A stretch of DNA of 64,000 bases from Chloroflexota bacterium (lineage in GTDB: Bacteria > Chloroflexota > Chloroflexia > Chloroflexales > Herpetosiphonaceae), in assembly GCA_020161265.1 (NCBI GenBank), contig JAIUOC010000008.1:310001-374000 (forward strand). The letters are read 5' to 3'. The notes below the pieces were generated by a model that was given only the letters and a program-made list of their open reading frames with translations, ran no database searches and had not been told where the DNA came from. Shown piece by piece: positions 1-7,257 of the stretch. Each line of letters begins with the position of its first letter. Position 1 is the stretch's first letter. The position numbers and the translations under genes are program-made.

Positions 1-2
1 GG

Positions 3-419
3 CTACGCAATTTCAACCAAAATCAATTTTTGATGAGCCTTGGCTGTTCGTTCGGAGCGTTTCATGCGGTTAATATTGCCTTGCGCCACCCCCAACTGTT
101 TCGGCGTTGTTTGGGCTTGAGTGGTCGCTACAACATGCGCTCATTTATGGATGGCTACAGCGATGAGCAGGTTTATTTCAATACACCGACCGAGTACACT
201 GCCAATTTACACGATGCGGCACAACTCGCCCATTTGCGCCAACTCGATATTATTTTGGCGATTGGCCGCGACGACCCCAGCTACCAGAGCAACGAAGTGC
301 TCTCTAGCAATTTATGGAATCATGGCGTAGGCAATGCGCTGCGGGTTTGGGATGGCTGGGCTCACGATTGGCCATATTGGGAGCAAATGCTGCCCAAATA
401 TATTCAAGGCCACGATTAA
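3..419 (+). CDS. Esterase-superfamily alpha/beta hydrolase (5' end outside window)
   Basis: The reading frame is open to the left edge (L-R-N-F-N-Q-N-Q-F-L-M-S precede the first Met), so this is the C-terminal part of a longer protein. It carries a nucleophile elbow G-C-S-F-G-A-F-H-A at the start, an aspartate in GRDDPS, and a late histidine in GWAHDWPYW, giving the Ser-Asp-His order of an alpha/beta hydrolase. The pattern resembles the COG4947 esterase-superfamily proteins, whose substrate is not known to me. It converges with the glycosyltransferase gene on the other strand, the two ends overlapping by 4 bp. The true start lies upstream of base 1; the TTG/ATG near 30-33 is internal. Confidence 0.75.
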   Translation, partial: LRNFNQNQFLMSLGCSFGAFHAVNIALRHPQLFRRCLGLSGRYNMRSFMDGYSDEQVYFNTPTEYTANLHDAAQLAHLRQLDIILAIGRDDPSYQSNEVLSSNLWNHGVGNALRVWDGWAHDWPYWEQMLPKYIQGHD

Positions 420-1612
420 GTTGAGGCTTGGCTCTGAATTGATTCGGGCACAGTCAACCCATGGGCTTGTAATTGCTTGGCATAGGTCAACAGCACTCGA
501 TCAAATACCCGTTGTTGATCAAACTCGCGCTGAGCAACCCGCCGGGTTAGCCGCGCAAAGGCCTCACGTAACACCCGATCGTCGATCATGCGGCCAAGGC
601 TATGCGCTAAGGCCGCTGCATCGCGCACTGGCACCAACATGCCGTTAAGGCTATGGATAACCGTTTCGCGGCAACCGCGTATATCGCTGGCAACCACTGG
701 CACACCCATTGCGGTCGCTTCCATTGGCGCACGCGGAAAGCCCTCGCGATACGAAGGATGGGCCAAAACATCCATCAACCGATATAGCACTGGCATATCG
801 CGGCGCAGGCCTGCAAAATGGGTGCGCTCAGCAATACCATAGTTGGCGGCGGTTGCGGCGGTCAGGCCATCGGCTTTATGTGGTTCTTCGGGGCCAACCA
901 CCAGCAAATGTAAATTGGGGCGGGTTGCCATCAGTTGTTGGCAAGCCTGAAACAACTCGTGATAGCCCTTTTCGGCAACCAAACGTCCAACTGCTCCAAT
1001 CACTTGGGCCTCAGCGGGAATACCCAGTTCTTGGCGGGCGGCTTGCATTTCGGCTTGGCTCACGGCCCGCCGATCAAACATTTGTAAATTGATACCATTG
1101 CCCAAAAAGCTAATTTGCTCTGGCCGCGCAATCTTGAGTGCGAGGGCTGCATTCAGATCTTCGCGGTTTTGCGAAAGAATCGCATGTGAACAACGAGCAG
1201 CAATTTTCTCCATGGCAATGTAGAAGCGCCGCTGATTGGGGCTCGAATGCTCATGAAAATAAAATCCATGAATGGTGTTGATAATAATTGGCACGCCAGC
1301 AATTCGCGCCGCTAGCTGACCAAGCAAACCAGGTTTAGGATTATGGGTATGCACAATCGTTGGTTTGAGTTCACGAAATAAGCGCACGAGCTGGGTTAAC
1401 GCCAACAAATCGCGGTTTGGGGTAACTGCGCGGGGCATTTTAATCACATCGACCGGAATTCCAGCGGCCTCAACCTCGGCGCGATAAGGGCCATCGCTGG
1501 CAACTCCGCGCACCTGATAGCCTGCATGTTGAATTGCCTGCATCTGTTCAAGCAGTAAAAAGCGCAAGCCCATATCGGCAGTTGCAATATGCAGCACTAA
1601 AGGTTGATTCAT
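416..1612 (-). CDS. GT4-family glycosyltransferase
   Basis: A 398-residue GT-B glycosyltransferase. The N-terminal acceptor half begins LVLHIATADMGLRF and contains the HTHNPKPGLLGQLAAR loop; the C-terminal nucleotide-sugar half contains GAVGRLVAEKGYHEL and the E-x7-E signature in EGFPRAPMEATAMG. This is the arrangement of the capsule/EPS GT4 family (WcaI/EpsF-like). The start ATG overlaps the stop of the upstream asnB-type gene as ATGA, so the two are translationally coupled. It probably adds one sugar to a lipid-linked repeat unit at the cytoplasmic face; donor and acceptor cannot be read from sequence. Confidence 0.88.
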   Translation of the reverse strand: MNQPLVLHIATADMGLRFLLLEQMQAIQHAGYQVRGVASDGPYRAEVEAAGIPVDVIKMPRAVTPNRDLLALTQLVRLFRELKPTIVHTHNPKPGLLGQLAARIAGVPIIINTIHGFYFHEHSSPNQRRFYIAMEKIAARCSHAILSQNREDLNAALALKIARPEQISFLGNGINLQMFDRRAVSQAEMQAARQELGIPAEAQVIGAVGRLVAEKGYHELFQACQQLMATRPNLHLLVVGPEEPHKADGLTAATAANYGIAERTHFAGLRRDMPVLYRLMDVLAHPSYREGFPRAPMEATAMGVPVVASDIRGCRETVIHSLNGMLVPVRDAAALAHSLGRMIDDRVLREAFARLTRRVAQREFDQQRVFDRVLLTYAKQLQAHGLTVPESIQSQAST

Positions 1613-3477
1613 AGCCGTTCCTCGCGATCAAGATAGATCCGTTGCCAAAGTTCGATGTTCAGTAGTAACCATAATACGGTATCTGCGGTTTCTTTGCCAT
1701 CGCGATGGGCTTGATAGATGCGTTGGACTTCGTGCGGATTGAACAAACCACGGCTGAGCGTGCGTTGATCAAACAAAATTTCGGCTGTCCAGTTGCTCAA
1801 TGCTCCACGAAACCATGGATCAGTTGGTACTGCAAAGCCATGTTTAGGCTTGCGCAAAGTTCGTTCCGGCAACATTTCGCCAAAAGCTTGGCGTAGCAAC
1901 CACTTGGTTTTTGTGCCACGCAGTTTAAGTGTTGGCGGCAAATTCATCGTCCATTCAACCAAGGTATGGTCAAGAAATGGCACCCGCGCCTCGATACTGG
2001 CAGCCATCGAGGCCTTATCGACTTTTTCCAAATAGGTATCGGGTAGCCAGGTTTGCAAATCGGCCAAGCCCATATTGGTCAAGGCTGCGCCGCTGCGCGG
2101 ATACACCTGATCATAGATTTGCTCAGGCGCATACTCGGCTAACGCGCTACTGATCTGTGGTTGCAGCAAACGTTGGCGCTGTTGCAAATCGGCAATCGTC
2201 AGCCATGCAGCGTAGCGCCGCCCTGGATCACGCTGATCTAAGGTGCGAATTGCCTGCTTTAGGCGACGATTACGGGGCAACTGGCGAATCAGCGCAGCAA
2301 TTGCGTTACGCCCAGGCAAATACTGCGCCATCCGAGCGATCAATTCGGCTTGATAACGCCGATAACCGGCCCATTGTTCATCGCTGCCTTCGCCCGTCAG
2401 CACCACTTTGACATGTTCGCGGGCAAAGCGTGAAACAAGGTATACCGGTAAGCCTGCGGCATCGCCAAATGGCTCATCGTAGTGATAAACCAAGGCTTGC
2501 AAAGCGCCGACTAAATCGTTGGCATTCAAGCGCAGTTCATGATGCTTGGTGCCAAAATGTTGGGCTACGAGCGCCGCATCGGGCAATTCATTGAAGCCTG
2601 CATGCTCAAAACCCACGCTAAATGTGTTGATTGGGGCTGCTCCCAAGCGCTGCATCAAGCCCACGATAATGCTTGAATCAAGCCCGCCACTAAGAAACGC
2701 ACCCAGCGGCACATCGCTAATCAGTTGCAAGCGCACGGCTTCGCGCAAACGACTATAGCATTCGGCGGCGGCTTCGGCGGGCGTAATCGCGATTGGATTG
2801 GGCTGCAATTGCCAATAGCGTTGCTGCTGCATATCACGGCTGGCAACATCCCATGTCAAAATATGGGCTGGCTCAACTTTATAAATAGCTTGGAACATAG
2901 TTTGCGGTGCGAGGCTATGGCCAAAACTCAGATAATTGGCCAAGCCTTGCAGATTGATTTGGCGTGGCACTGCTGGATGAGCCAAAATTGCCTTGATTTC
3001 CGAGCCAAATACTAAGCGTTGGGCATCGGCATACCAATAGAGCGGCTTGATGCCCAGTCGATCGCGTACCAAGGTCAGGCGTTGGGCTTGGTGCTGCCAA
3101 ATTGCCAAGGCAAACATGCCATTCAAGCGTTGCACACAGCCCAAAATACCCCATTGCTCAATCCCCCGCACAATCACTTCGGTATCGCTATTGGTGGCGA
3201 AATGTTGGCCGAGTTGCTGCAATTGCTGGCGCAAAGCCTGAAAATTATAAATTTCGCCGTTGAACACCAATGCTAAATCGCCATCACGACTAAACATCGG
3301 CTGATCGCCACTGGTTAGGTCGATAATTGCCAAGCGCCGCATGCCCAACGCCACTTGATCAACGCAAAAAAAGCCCGCACTATCCGGCCCACGATGGCGA
3401 ATCGCCTCGGTTTGCTGCTCAAGAATGGCGGTTTGCGCCGTGCCATGCCATTCGAGATGGCCCGTAATGCCACACAT
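1609..3477 (-). CDS. asnB: Asparagine synthetase (glutamine-hydrolysing) family amidotransferase
   Basis: A 622-residue two-domain AsnB. I place the start so that translation begins MCGITGHLEWHG, because Cys2 must be N-terminal after Met removal to act as the class II glutaminase nucleophile; the 23 codons further upstream are rejected. The glutaminase domain contains the RGPDSAG, NGEIYN and SNSDTE-like (TNSDTEV) motifs; the synthetase domain has the PP-loop LSGGLDSS and GEGSDE. It catalyses Asp + Gln + ATP to Asn, or amidates a related substrate. Its position in a polysaccharide operon, overlapping a GT4 gene by ATGA, fits the exopolysaccharide-associated AsnB subgroup, which may amidate a sugar acid or a peptide side group rather than make free Asn; that is inference. 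Confidence 0.9.
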   Translation of the reverse strand: MCGITGHLEWHGTAQTAILEQQTEAIRHRGPDSAGFFCVDQVALGMRRLAIIDLTSGDQPMFSRDGDLALVFNGEIYNFQALRQQLQQLGQHFATNSDTEVIVRGIEQWGILGCVQRLNGMFALAIWQHQAQRLTLVRDRLGIKPLYWYADAQRLVFGSEIKAILAHPAVPRQINLQGLANYLSFGHSLAPQTMFQAIYKVEPAHILTWDVASRDMQQQRYWQLQPNPIAITPAEAAAECYSRLREAVRLQLISDVPLGAFLSGGLDSSIIVGLMQRLGAAPINTFSVGFEHAGFNELPDAALVAQHFGTKHHELRLNANDLVGALQALVYHYDEPFGDAAGLPVYLVSRFAREHVKVVLTGEGSDEQWAGYRRYQAELIARMAQYLPGRNAIAALIRQLPRNRRLKQAIRTLDQRDPGRRYAAWLTIADLQQRQRLLQPQISSALAEYAPEQIYDQVYPRSGAALTNMGLADLQTWLPDTYLEKVDKASMAASIEARVPFLDHTLVEWTMNLPPTLKLRGTKTKWLLRQAFGEMLPERTLRKPKHGFAVPTDPWFRGALSNWTAEILFDQRTLSRGLFNPHEVQRIYQAHRDGKETADTVLWLLLNIELWQRIYLDREERL

Positions 3478-3558
3478 ACAACGCTCCAAATGAGAGTAAT
3501 AGTGATTGAACAATGCTGGAGCAAAAATTAATGAAACCCTTCTCAAATCGACAAATCA

Positions 3559-3736
3559 GGTTTATACATTCCCGCCAACTTCGAAGGTTGGATTCATCAC
3601 AACCATGATGACAATCCAGCAGACAAGTATTAGGGGATGCAGGGGGATGAAAACCCCCTGCGTTTCCCGCCTTGAGGCGGGACGGAAGGGTGGTGAAGCA
3701 GTGCTGCTGGATAAAATAAGTAAGAATGTATAAACC
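3559..3736. repeat. MITE-like structured element with 13-bp terminal inverted repeats
   Basis: This 178-bp stretch is bounded by perfect 13-bp inverted repeats (GGTTTATACATTC at 3559-3571 and its complement at 3724-3736). Inside are nested palindromes: ATCCAGCAG at 3614-3622 pairs with 3704-3712, an 8-bp stem with 7-nt loop at 3639-3661 (GCAGGGGG/CCCCCTGC), and CCCGCC-TTGA-GGCGGG at 3666-3681. No convincing gene is inside. The layout fits a non-autonomous mobile element or a structured RNA. It fills most of the gap between asnB and the CpsD-like gene. Confidence 0.6.
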
Positions 3737-3757
3737 CTTCTCATCAATTAGAGAAGG
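3734..3757 (-). terminator. Hairpin downstream of the CpsD-like gene
   Basis: ACCCTTCTC and GAGAAGGGT form a perfect 9-bp stem around an 8-nt loop, about 30 bp past the stop of the CpsD-like gene and abutting the right end of the MITE-like element. There is no strong U-run, so termination efficiency is uncertain. Confidence 0.45.
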
Positions 3758-3787
3758 GTCTAGTTGCTACTTAGCTGATTATACGGC

Positions 3788-4435
3788 TTAATAGCGGGCG
3801 TAGCGTTCGCGTTCAAGTTTGGCGTTGGTCAAAATCACCCCCACAATATGGGCGTTGACTCGTTGCAACAAAGCCACGGCCTCGCGAGCACTGTCGCGGC
3901 GAGTTTTGCCAGCCTTGGTCACCAGCACCACACCATCAACTTTGGTTGCCAACAAGGCTGCATCGCTGGCCGCTAAAACGGGCGGCGCATCGATCAACAC
4001 AATATCGGCTTGCTGTTTCAGGTCGCGCAACACGCTATCCAAGCGCTTGGAGCTGAGCAAATCGGCTGGGCTGGGCGGCGTTTCGCCAGCAGGCAAAATC
4101 TGTAGGCCATCGATCTCGGTTTTGAGAACTGGCAAATCGCTGTTTTGGTTCATGGCGTGGCTCAGGCCACGCTCATTGCTCACCCCAAATAGGCTATGTA
4201 AGCTTGGGCGGCGCAAATCGCAATCAAGCACAATCACCCGTTGCTCGGCTTGGGCAAAGGTTACCGCCAAATTGGCGAGAGCGCTGCTTTTATCTTCATC
4301 GGGTACGCTGCTGGTCACCAAAATCGTGTGCAATTTGCGCTCAATCGACGAAAATTGAATATTGGTGCGCAAGGTGCGATAGGCTTCGGCGGCGGCGGCC
4401 CGTGGATCGCGCAACGTGATTAAATCTAATGCCAC
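3788..4435 (-). CDS. CpsD/CapB-family tyrosine kinase-like ATPase with altered Walker A
   Basis: A 215-residue BY-kinase-like protein, usual partner of a Wzz transmembrane activator in polysaccharide export. The Walker A' motif VIVLDCDLRRP (about residues 67-77) and Walker B ADIVLIDAPP (about 143-152) are intact. The Walker A region reads SSVPDEDKSS (42-51), where the family has a G-E-G-K-S/T core: both loop glycines are Asp while Lys and Ser are kept. The C-terminus (ERYARY) has two tyrosines rather than a long Tyr cluster. The start is a GTG with AGAGG about 8 bp upstream. Two Wzz-like genes lie directly upstream in the same direction, so this is the cytoplasmic regulatory part of the export complex; catalysis is doubtful. 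Confidence 0.82.
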   Translation of the reverse strand: MALDLITLRDPRAAAAEAYRTLRTNIQFSSIERKLHTILVTSSVPDEDKSSALANLAVTFAQAEQRVIVLDCDLRRPSLHSLFGVSNERGLSHAMNQNSDLPVLKTEIDGLQILPAGETPPSPADLLSSKRLDSVLRDLKQQADIVLIDAPPVLAASDAALLATKVDGVVLVTKAGKTRRDSAREAVALLQRVNAHIVGVILTNAKLERERYARY

Positions 4436-4475
4436 AATAACTACCTCTATCTAATTGGTTGGCTCAGGCCGACGC

Positions 4476-5126
4476 TTAGTATTCGGGAATGCTGCCCAAG
4501 GTTGGTAGGCCAGTCCAGCGTTCAATATCGTTGTTGGATTTAATCCGATCGTCAAAATATTCTAGGGCAAAGGCCACCAAAATACCGATAATTCCGCCTA
4601 AAATACCGCCCGCCAACACATTGATTTTGGTTTTGGGCGAGGCTAACTCAATATATTTGGCTGGCTGCTGCACCCGAATATTAATTGCATCGGTACTCAA
4701 ACGCAGCGCATTCAAGCCAGCAACTTCGCTTTTGAGCGTTTCGCCCAAGGCATCGGCCAATTCAACCGCTTTTTTAGCATCGGGATAATCAACGTTGATC
4801 GTCAGCAGCAATTGATCGGGCTGCGGCTGAATCGCAATATATTTGCGCAAATAATCAGGCGTGCGATCAAGCTGTAATTGGTTGCTAATTTCTTGCAAAC
4901 GGGCATCGGTCAATTGGCCAGGCCAGTTGCCCATGACACTGGGCAATTGCATGGTCAAGCCTTGATCGTAGCGACTGGTGATCACGTTATAGGTGGTTTG
5001 GGCGCGATACAAGGGCGTTTGCAATTTGCTGAATCCATAAGCAGCAGCTGCGCTGGCAAAACCAATCAGCACAATTACCCACCAGCGCCGTAGCAACATC
5101 GCCAGATAATCTTGAGGTCGAAGCAT
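4476..5126 (-). CDS. Wzz/YveK-like chain-length determinant protein (second copy)
   Basis: A 216-residue membrane protein with an N-terminal segment (about 14-32, RRWWVIVLIGFASAAAAYGF) and a C-terminal segment (about 169-190, rich in Gly/Ile/Leu) flanking an extracellular coiled region, followed by a short tail ending GLPTLGSIPEY. This is the Wzz fold that sets polysaccharide chain length and recruits the BY-kinase. Its start overlaps the stop of the upstream Wzz-like gene as TAATG. The C-terminal DIERWTGLPTLGSIP stretch is the family's kinase-proximal motif. Confidence 0.85.
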   Translation of the reverse strand: MLRPQDYLAMLLRRWWVIVLIGFASAAAAYGFSKLQTPLYRAQTTYNVITSRYDQGLTMQLPSVMGNWPGQLTDARLQEISNQLQLDRTPDYLRKYIAIQPQPDQLLLTINVDYPDAKKAVELADALGETLKSEVAGLNALRLSTDAINIRVQQPAKYIELASPKTKINVLAGGILGGIIGILVAFALEYFDDRIKSNNDIERWTGLPTLGSIPEY

Positions 5127-5818
5127 TACGACTCCTTTGGAATAGCTACGAGCACTGGCACATTTAGCTGAGCCAAATCGCTCTGTTCACGCACGGTGCG
5201 ATCAAGATAGTGGCGCAAGAAGGCCAAGCCCAGCCCCGCCACTAAAGCCAACACCAAGCGCAAAGCCAAACGAGTGATTGGCTGTGGCCAACGACTTAAT
5301 GCACTAGCAGTGGTTGGTAGTTCGAGCGTTTCGACCGCCAGCGTGCCCCATTGAGCGCGATCCCACCATTGCAGGCCTTGCTCATCGAGCACCGCAATGC
5401 TGCCAGCGGCAATCGCCGTCGCCTGATCAGCAGTATCAGCATCGACAATAATTGTCGCGATGCGATGCTCCTGCTCAACTGCGGTAATCATGCCTTTGAC
5501 TGCGCCAGCATCAAGCTGAATATTGCGATTGCTGGTGATCCAGGTGCTAACGGCTTGGGCAAAGGCTTCGGTGCGCACAACACTCGGCAAATCATCAACA
5601 ATAAATTGGGTGCTTTGCCATGAATTGTAAATATTCATATCGGGCAATACTTCGTTGCCGCCGACTGGAGCGTGGGTGATGGCAAATTTGGCATTGACCC
5701 GATAGCGCTGTGGATCAGGCTGAAAGCTGATCAGCGAAACCAACAGCACCAGCAGCGGCACACCCAGCACCAGCCACCACGAGCGTTGAATAATCGCAAT
5801 ATATCGCCGTAATTCCAT
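5126..5818 (-). CDS. Wzz-like chain-length determinant protein (first copy)
   Basis: A 230-residue membrane protein starting MELRRYIAIIQRSWW, chosen because AAGGAT sits 8-9 bp upstream of this ATG; the longer frame would start in intergenic repeat. A transmembrane segment near 15-31 and another near residues 195-215 (LALRLVLALVAGLGLAFL) bracket a periplasmic/extracellular domain, and the end LNVPVLVAIPKES matches the Wzz C-terminal tail. Paired with a second Wzz-like protein and a CpsD-like ATPase it should form the co-polymerase/export regulator of the EPS operon. The two Wzz copies are divergent, not a recent duplication. Confidence 0.82.
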   Translation of the reverse strand: MELRRYIAIIQRSWWLVLGVPLLVLLVSLISFQPDPQRYRVNAKFAITHAPVGGNEVLPDMNIYNSWQSTQFIVDDLPSVVRTEAFAQAVSTWITSNRNIQLDAGAVKGMITAVEQEHRIATIIVDADTADQATAIAAGSIAVLDEQGLQWWDRAQWGTLAVETLELPTTASALSRWPQPITRLALRLVLALVAGLGLAFLRHYLDRTVREQSDLAQLNVPVLVAIPKES

Positions 5819-5827
5819 ATATCTATC

Positions 5828-6078
5828 CTTATTTTGATCCACGAAGGACACAAAGGGCACGAAGGGCTGAAACCGCGAAGAACACGAAGAGCACGAAGAA
5901 TGTGAATATCCAGCTTCCCGACCCCCGATCCCCAGCCCCTGACCCCTAATGACTATGTTCTCTGCTCTAAACTTTCATCCCTCATAATTCATCCTTCATC
6001 CTTCCCCAGCCCCTAACCCCTAATGACTATGTTCTCTGCTCTAAACTTTCATCCCTCATAATTCATCCTTCATCCTTC
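5828..6078. repeat. Composite intergenic repeat with two 74-bp tandem copies
   Basis: From 5838 to about 5899 lies a CACGAAG-type tract. It is followed by two tandem copies of a 74-bp unit (5931-6004 and 6005-6078) containing the blocks CCCAGCCCCT, ATGTTCTCTGCTCTAA and TTCATCCTTCATCC, with one difference noticed between copies (GACCCC versus AACCCC). The second copy runs into the last codons of the neighbouring glycosyltransferase. Related blocks recur at 9752-9930, 38655-38890, 40197-40256 and 58857-59040. Confidence 0.85.
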
Positions 6079-7155
6079 GTGTAATACCGCTTCGACTTCG
6101 GCCCGAATCCGTGCCTCGAAGGAAGGACGGGCAAATTGCTCGGCATGAGCGCGAATCGCCGTTGGCTCGTAGTGATCGTTTTGGCTAGCAAGGATGGCTG
6201 CCGCCAGATCTTCGACAGTTTGTTGGCTGAAAAAACGCCCTGTTTGGCCTTCGATCACGCTATCGAGTGCGCCGCCTGCTTGGTAGGCGATCACGGGGCG
6301 GCCTGCGCCCATGGCTTCGAGCGGCTGAATGCCTGCATCTTCTTCGCCTGGCATGAGGTAGGCGCGACAACGGGCATATAAACTGCGCAAGGTCGCATCA
6401 TCAACTTTGCCGACGAAGCGCACGCTTGGCCCCGCCACTTTTTCAAGCTCGGCGCGATCGCGGCCATCGCCAAAAATCACCAAGGGCAAACCAAGTTTGG
6501 TACACGCTTTGATCGCCAAATCAAGTCGTTTGTAGGGCACAAGCCGTCCGCCCGCCAGATAAAAATCTTCGGCTGGTTGCGGCTCAAATGGTTGCAATTC
6601 AACAGGCGGCGTGATGATTGTTGAAGGGCGCTTGTAGAAATGGCCAATCCGATCAGCAACCGTGCGCGAGTTGGCAATAAAGCGATCGACGCGGCTTGAC
6701 GATTGGACATCCCACATGCGCAGGTAGGTCAAAAAGAAGGGCAGAATCGCCCCAAAGATCCCGCTAATCTGCTCGCGTTTGACATAATCGTCGGTACGCC
6801 AAGCAAAGCGCATTGGGGTATGGCAATAGCACAAATGGCGAGCGCCAGGCTTGGTAATTACGCCCTTGGCATAAGCGCTTGATGAGCTGATAACCAAATC
6901 GTAGGCGCTCAGATCGAAATGCTCGAAGGCACTAGGATAGAGCAAAAAATATTTACGAAAATGCTTGCGCCAACCTGGTAGCTTTTGCATAAACGAGGTT
7001 CGAATATCCCAACTACGATAGTGGCTGGGCATGGCTTCGGCATCGTAAATTGATGTATAAATTGGCGCTTGCGGAAACATGGCGTGCAACACTTCGAGCA
7101 CCCGTTCCGCGCCACCATATTGATTCAAATAATCATGAACTAAAGCTATTTGCAT
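6070..7155 (-). CDS. GT4-family glycosyltransferase (WbaZ-like)
   Basis: A 361-residue GT4 enzyme. It begins MQIALVHDYLNQYGGAERVLE, the glycine-rich acceptor loop typical of WbaZ/WcaI-like mannosyl- or galactosyltransferases, has CYCHTPMRFAW in the middle, and ends with AGGRLVPYKRLDLAI and the E-x7-E region in GEEDAGIQPLEAMGAG. The last two codons (Glu-Gly) and the stop lie inside a dispersed repeat, so the C-terminus has been rewritten by the repeat. It is probably part of the EPS locus, although repeat sequence separates it from the Wzz genes. Confidence 0.87.
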   Translation of the reverse strand: MQIALVHDYLNQYGGAERVLEVLHAMFPQAPIYTSIYDAEAMPSHYRSWDIRTSFMQKLPGWRKHFRKYFLLYPSAFEHFDLSAYDLVISSSSAYAKGVITKPGARHLCYCHTPMRFAWRTDDYVKREQISGIFGAILPFFLTYLRMWDVQSSSRVDRFIANSRTVADRIGHFYKRPSTIITPPVELQPFEPQPAEDFYLAGGRLVPYKRLDLAIKACTKLGLPLVIFGDGRDRAELEKVAGPSVRFVGKVDDATLRSLYARCRAYLMPGEEDAGIQPLEAMGAGRPVIAYQAGGALDSVIEGQTGRFFSQQTVEDLAAAILASQNDHYEPTAIRAHAEQFARPSFEARIRAEVEAVLHEG

Positions 7156-7162
7156 GAAACCT

Positions 7163-7190
7163 ACTCAAACAAAAAGCCCATGGTTGGGCT
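7163..7190 (-). terminator. Intrinsic terminator of the ParB-like/DUF4032 gene
   Basis: On the minus strand AGCCCA-ACCA-TGGGCT is followed by TTTTTGTTTG. It lies just past the end of the gene at 7258 and before the start of the glycosyltransferase. Confidence 0.75.
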
Positions 7191-7257
7191 ATCCTGTGGG
7201 GTCATTATAGCGCACAACCAGGGCTGCAATGCTGAAAATTAGGTCACAATTATGTAA

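Noticed and set aside
3562..3747. A 61-residue frame inside the MITE-like element
   Set aside because: No ribosome-binding site, and it runs across the inverted-repeat hairpins; probably noncoding.
5828..6078. Repeats resembling a CRISPR array
   Set aside because: Units are adjacent without unique spacers of constant size, and no cas genes are present in the window.
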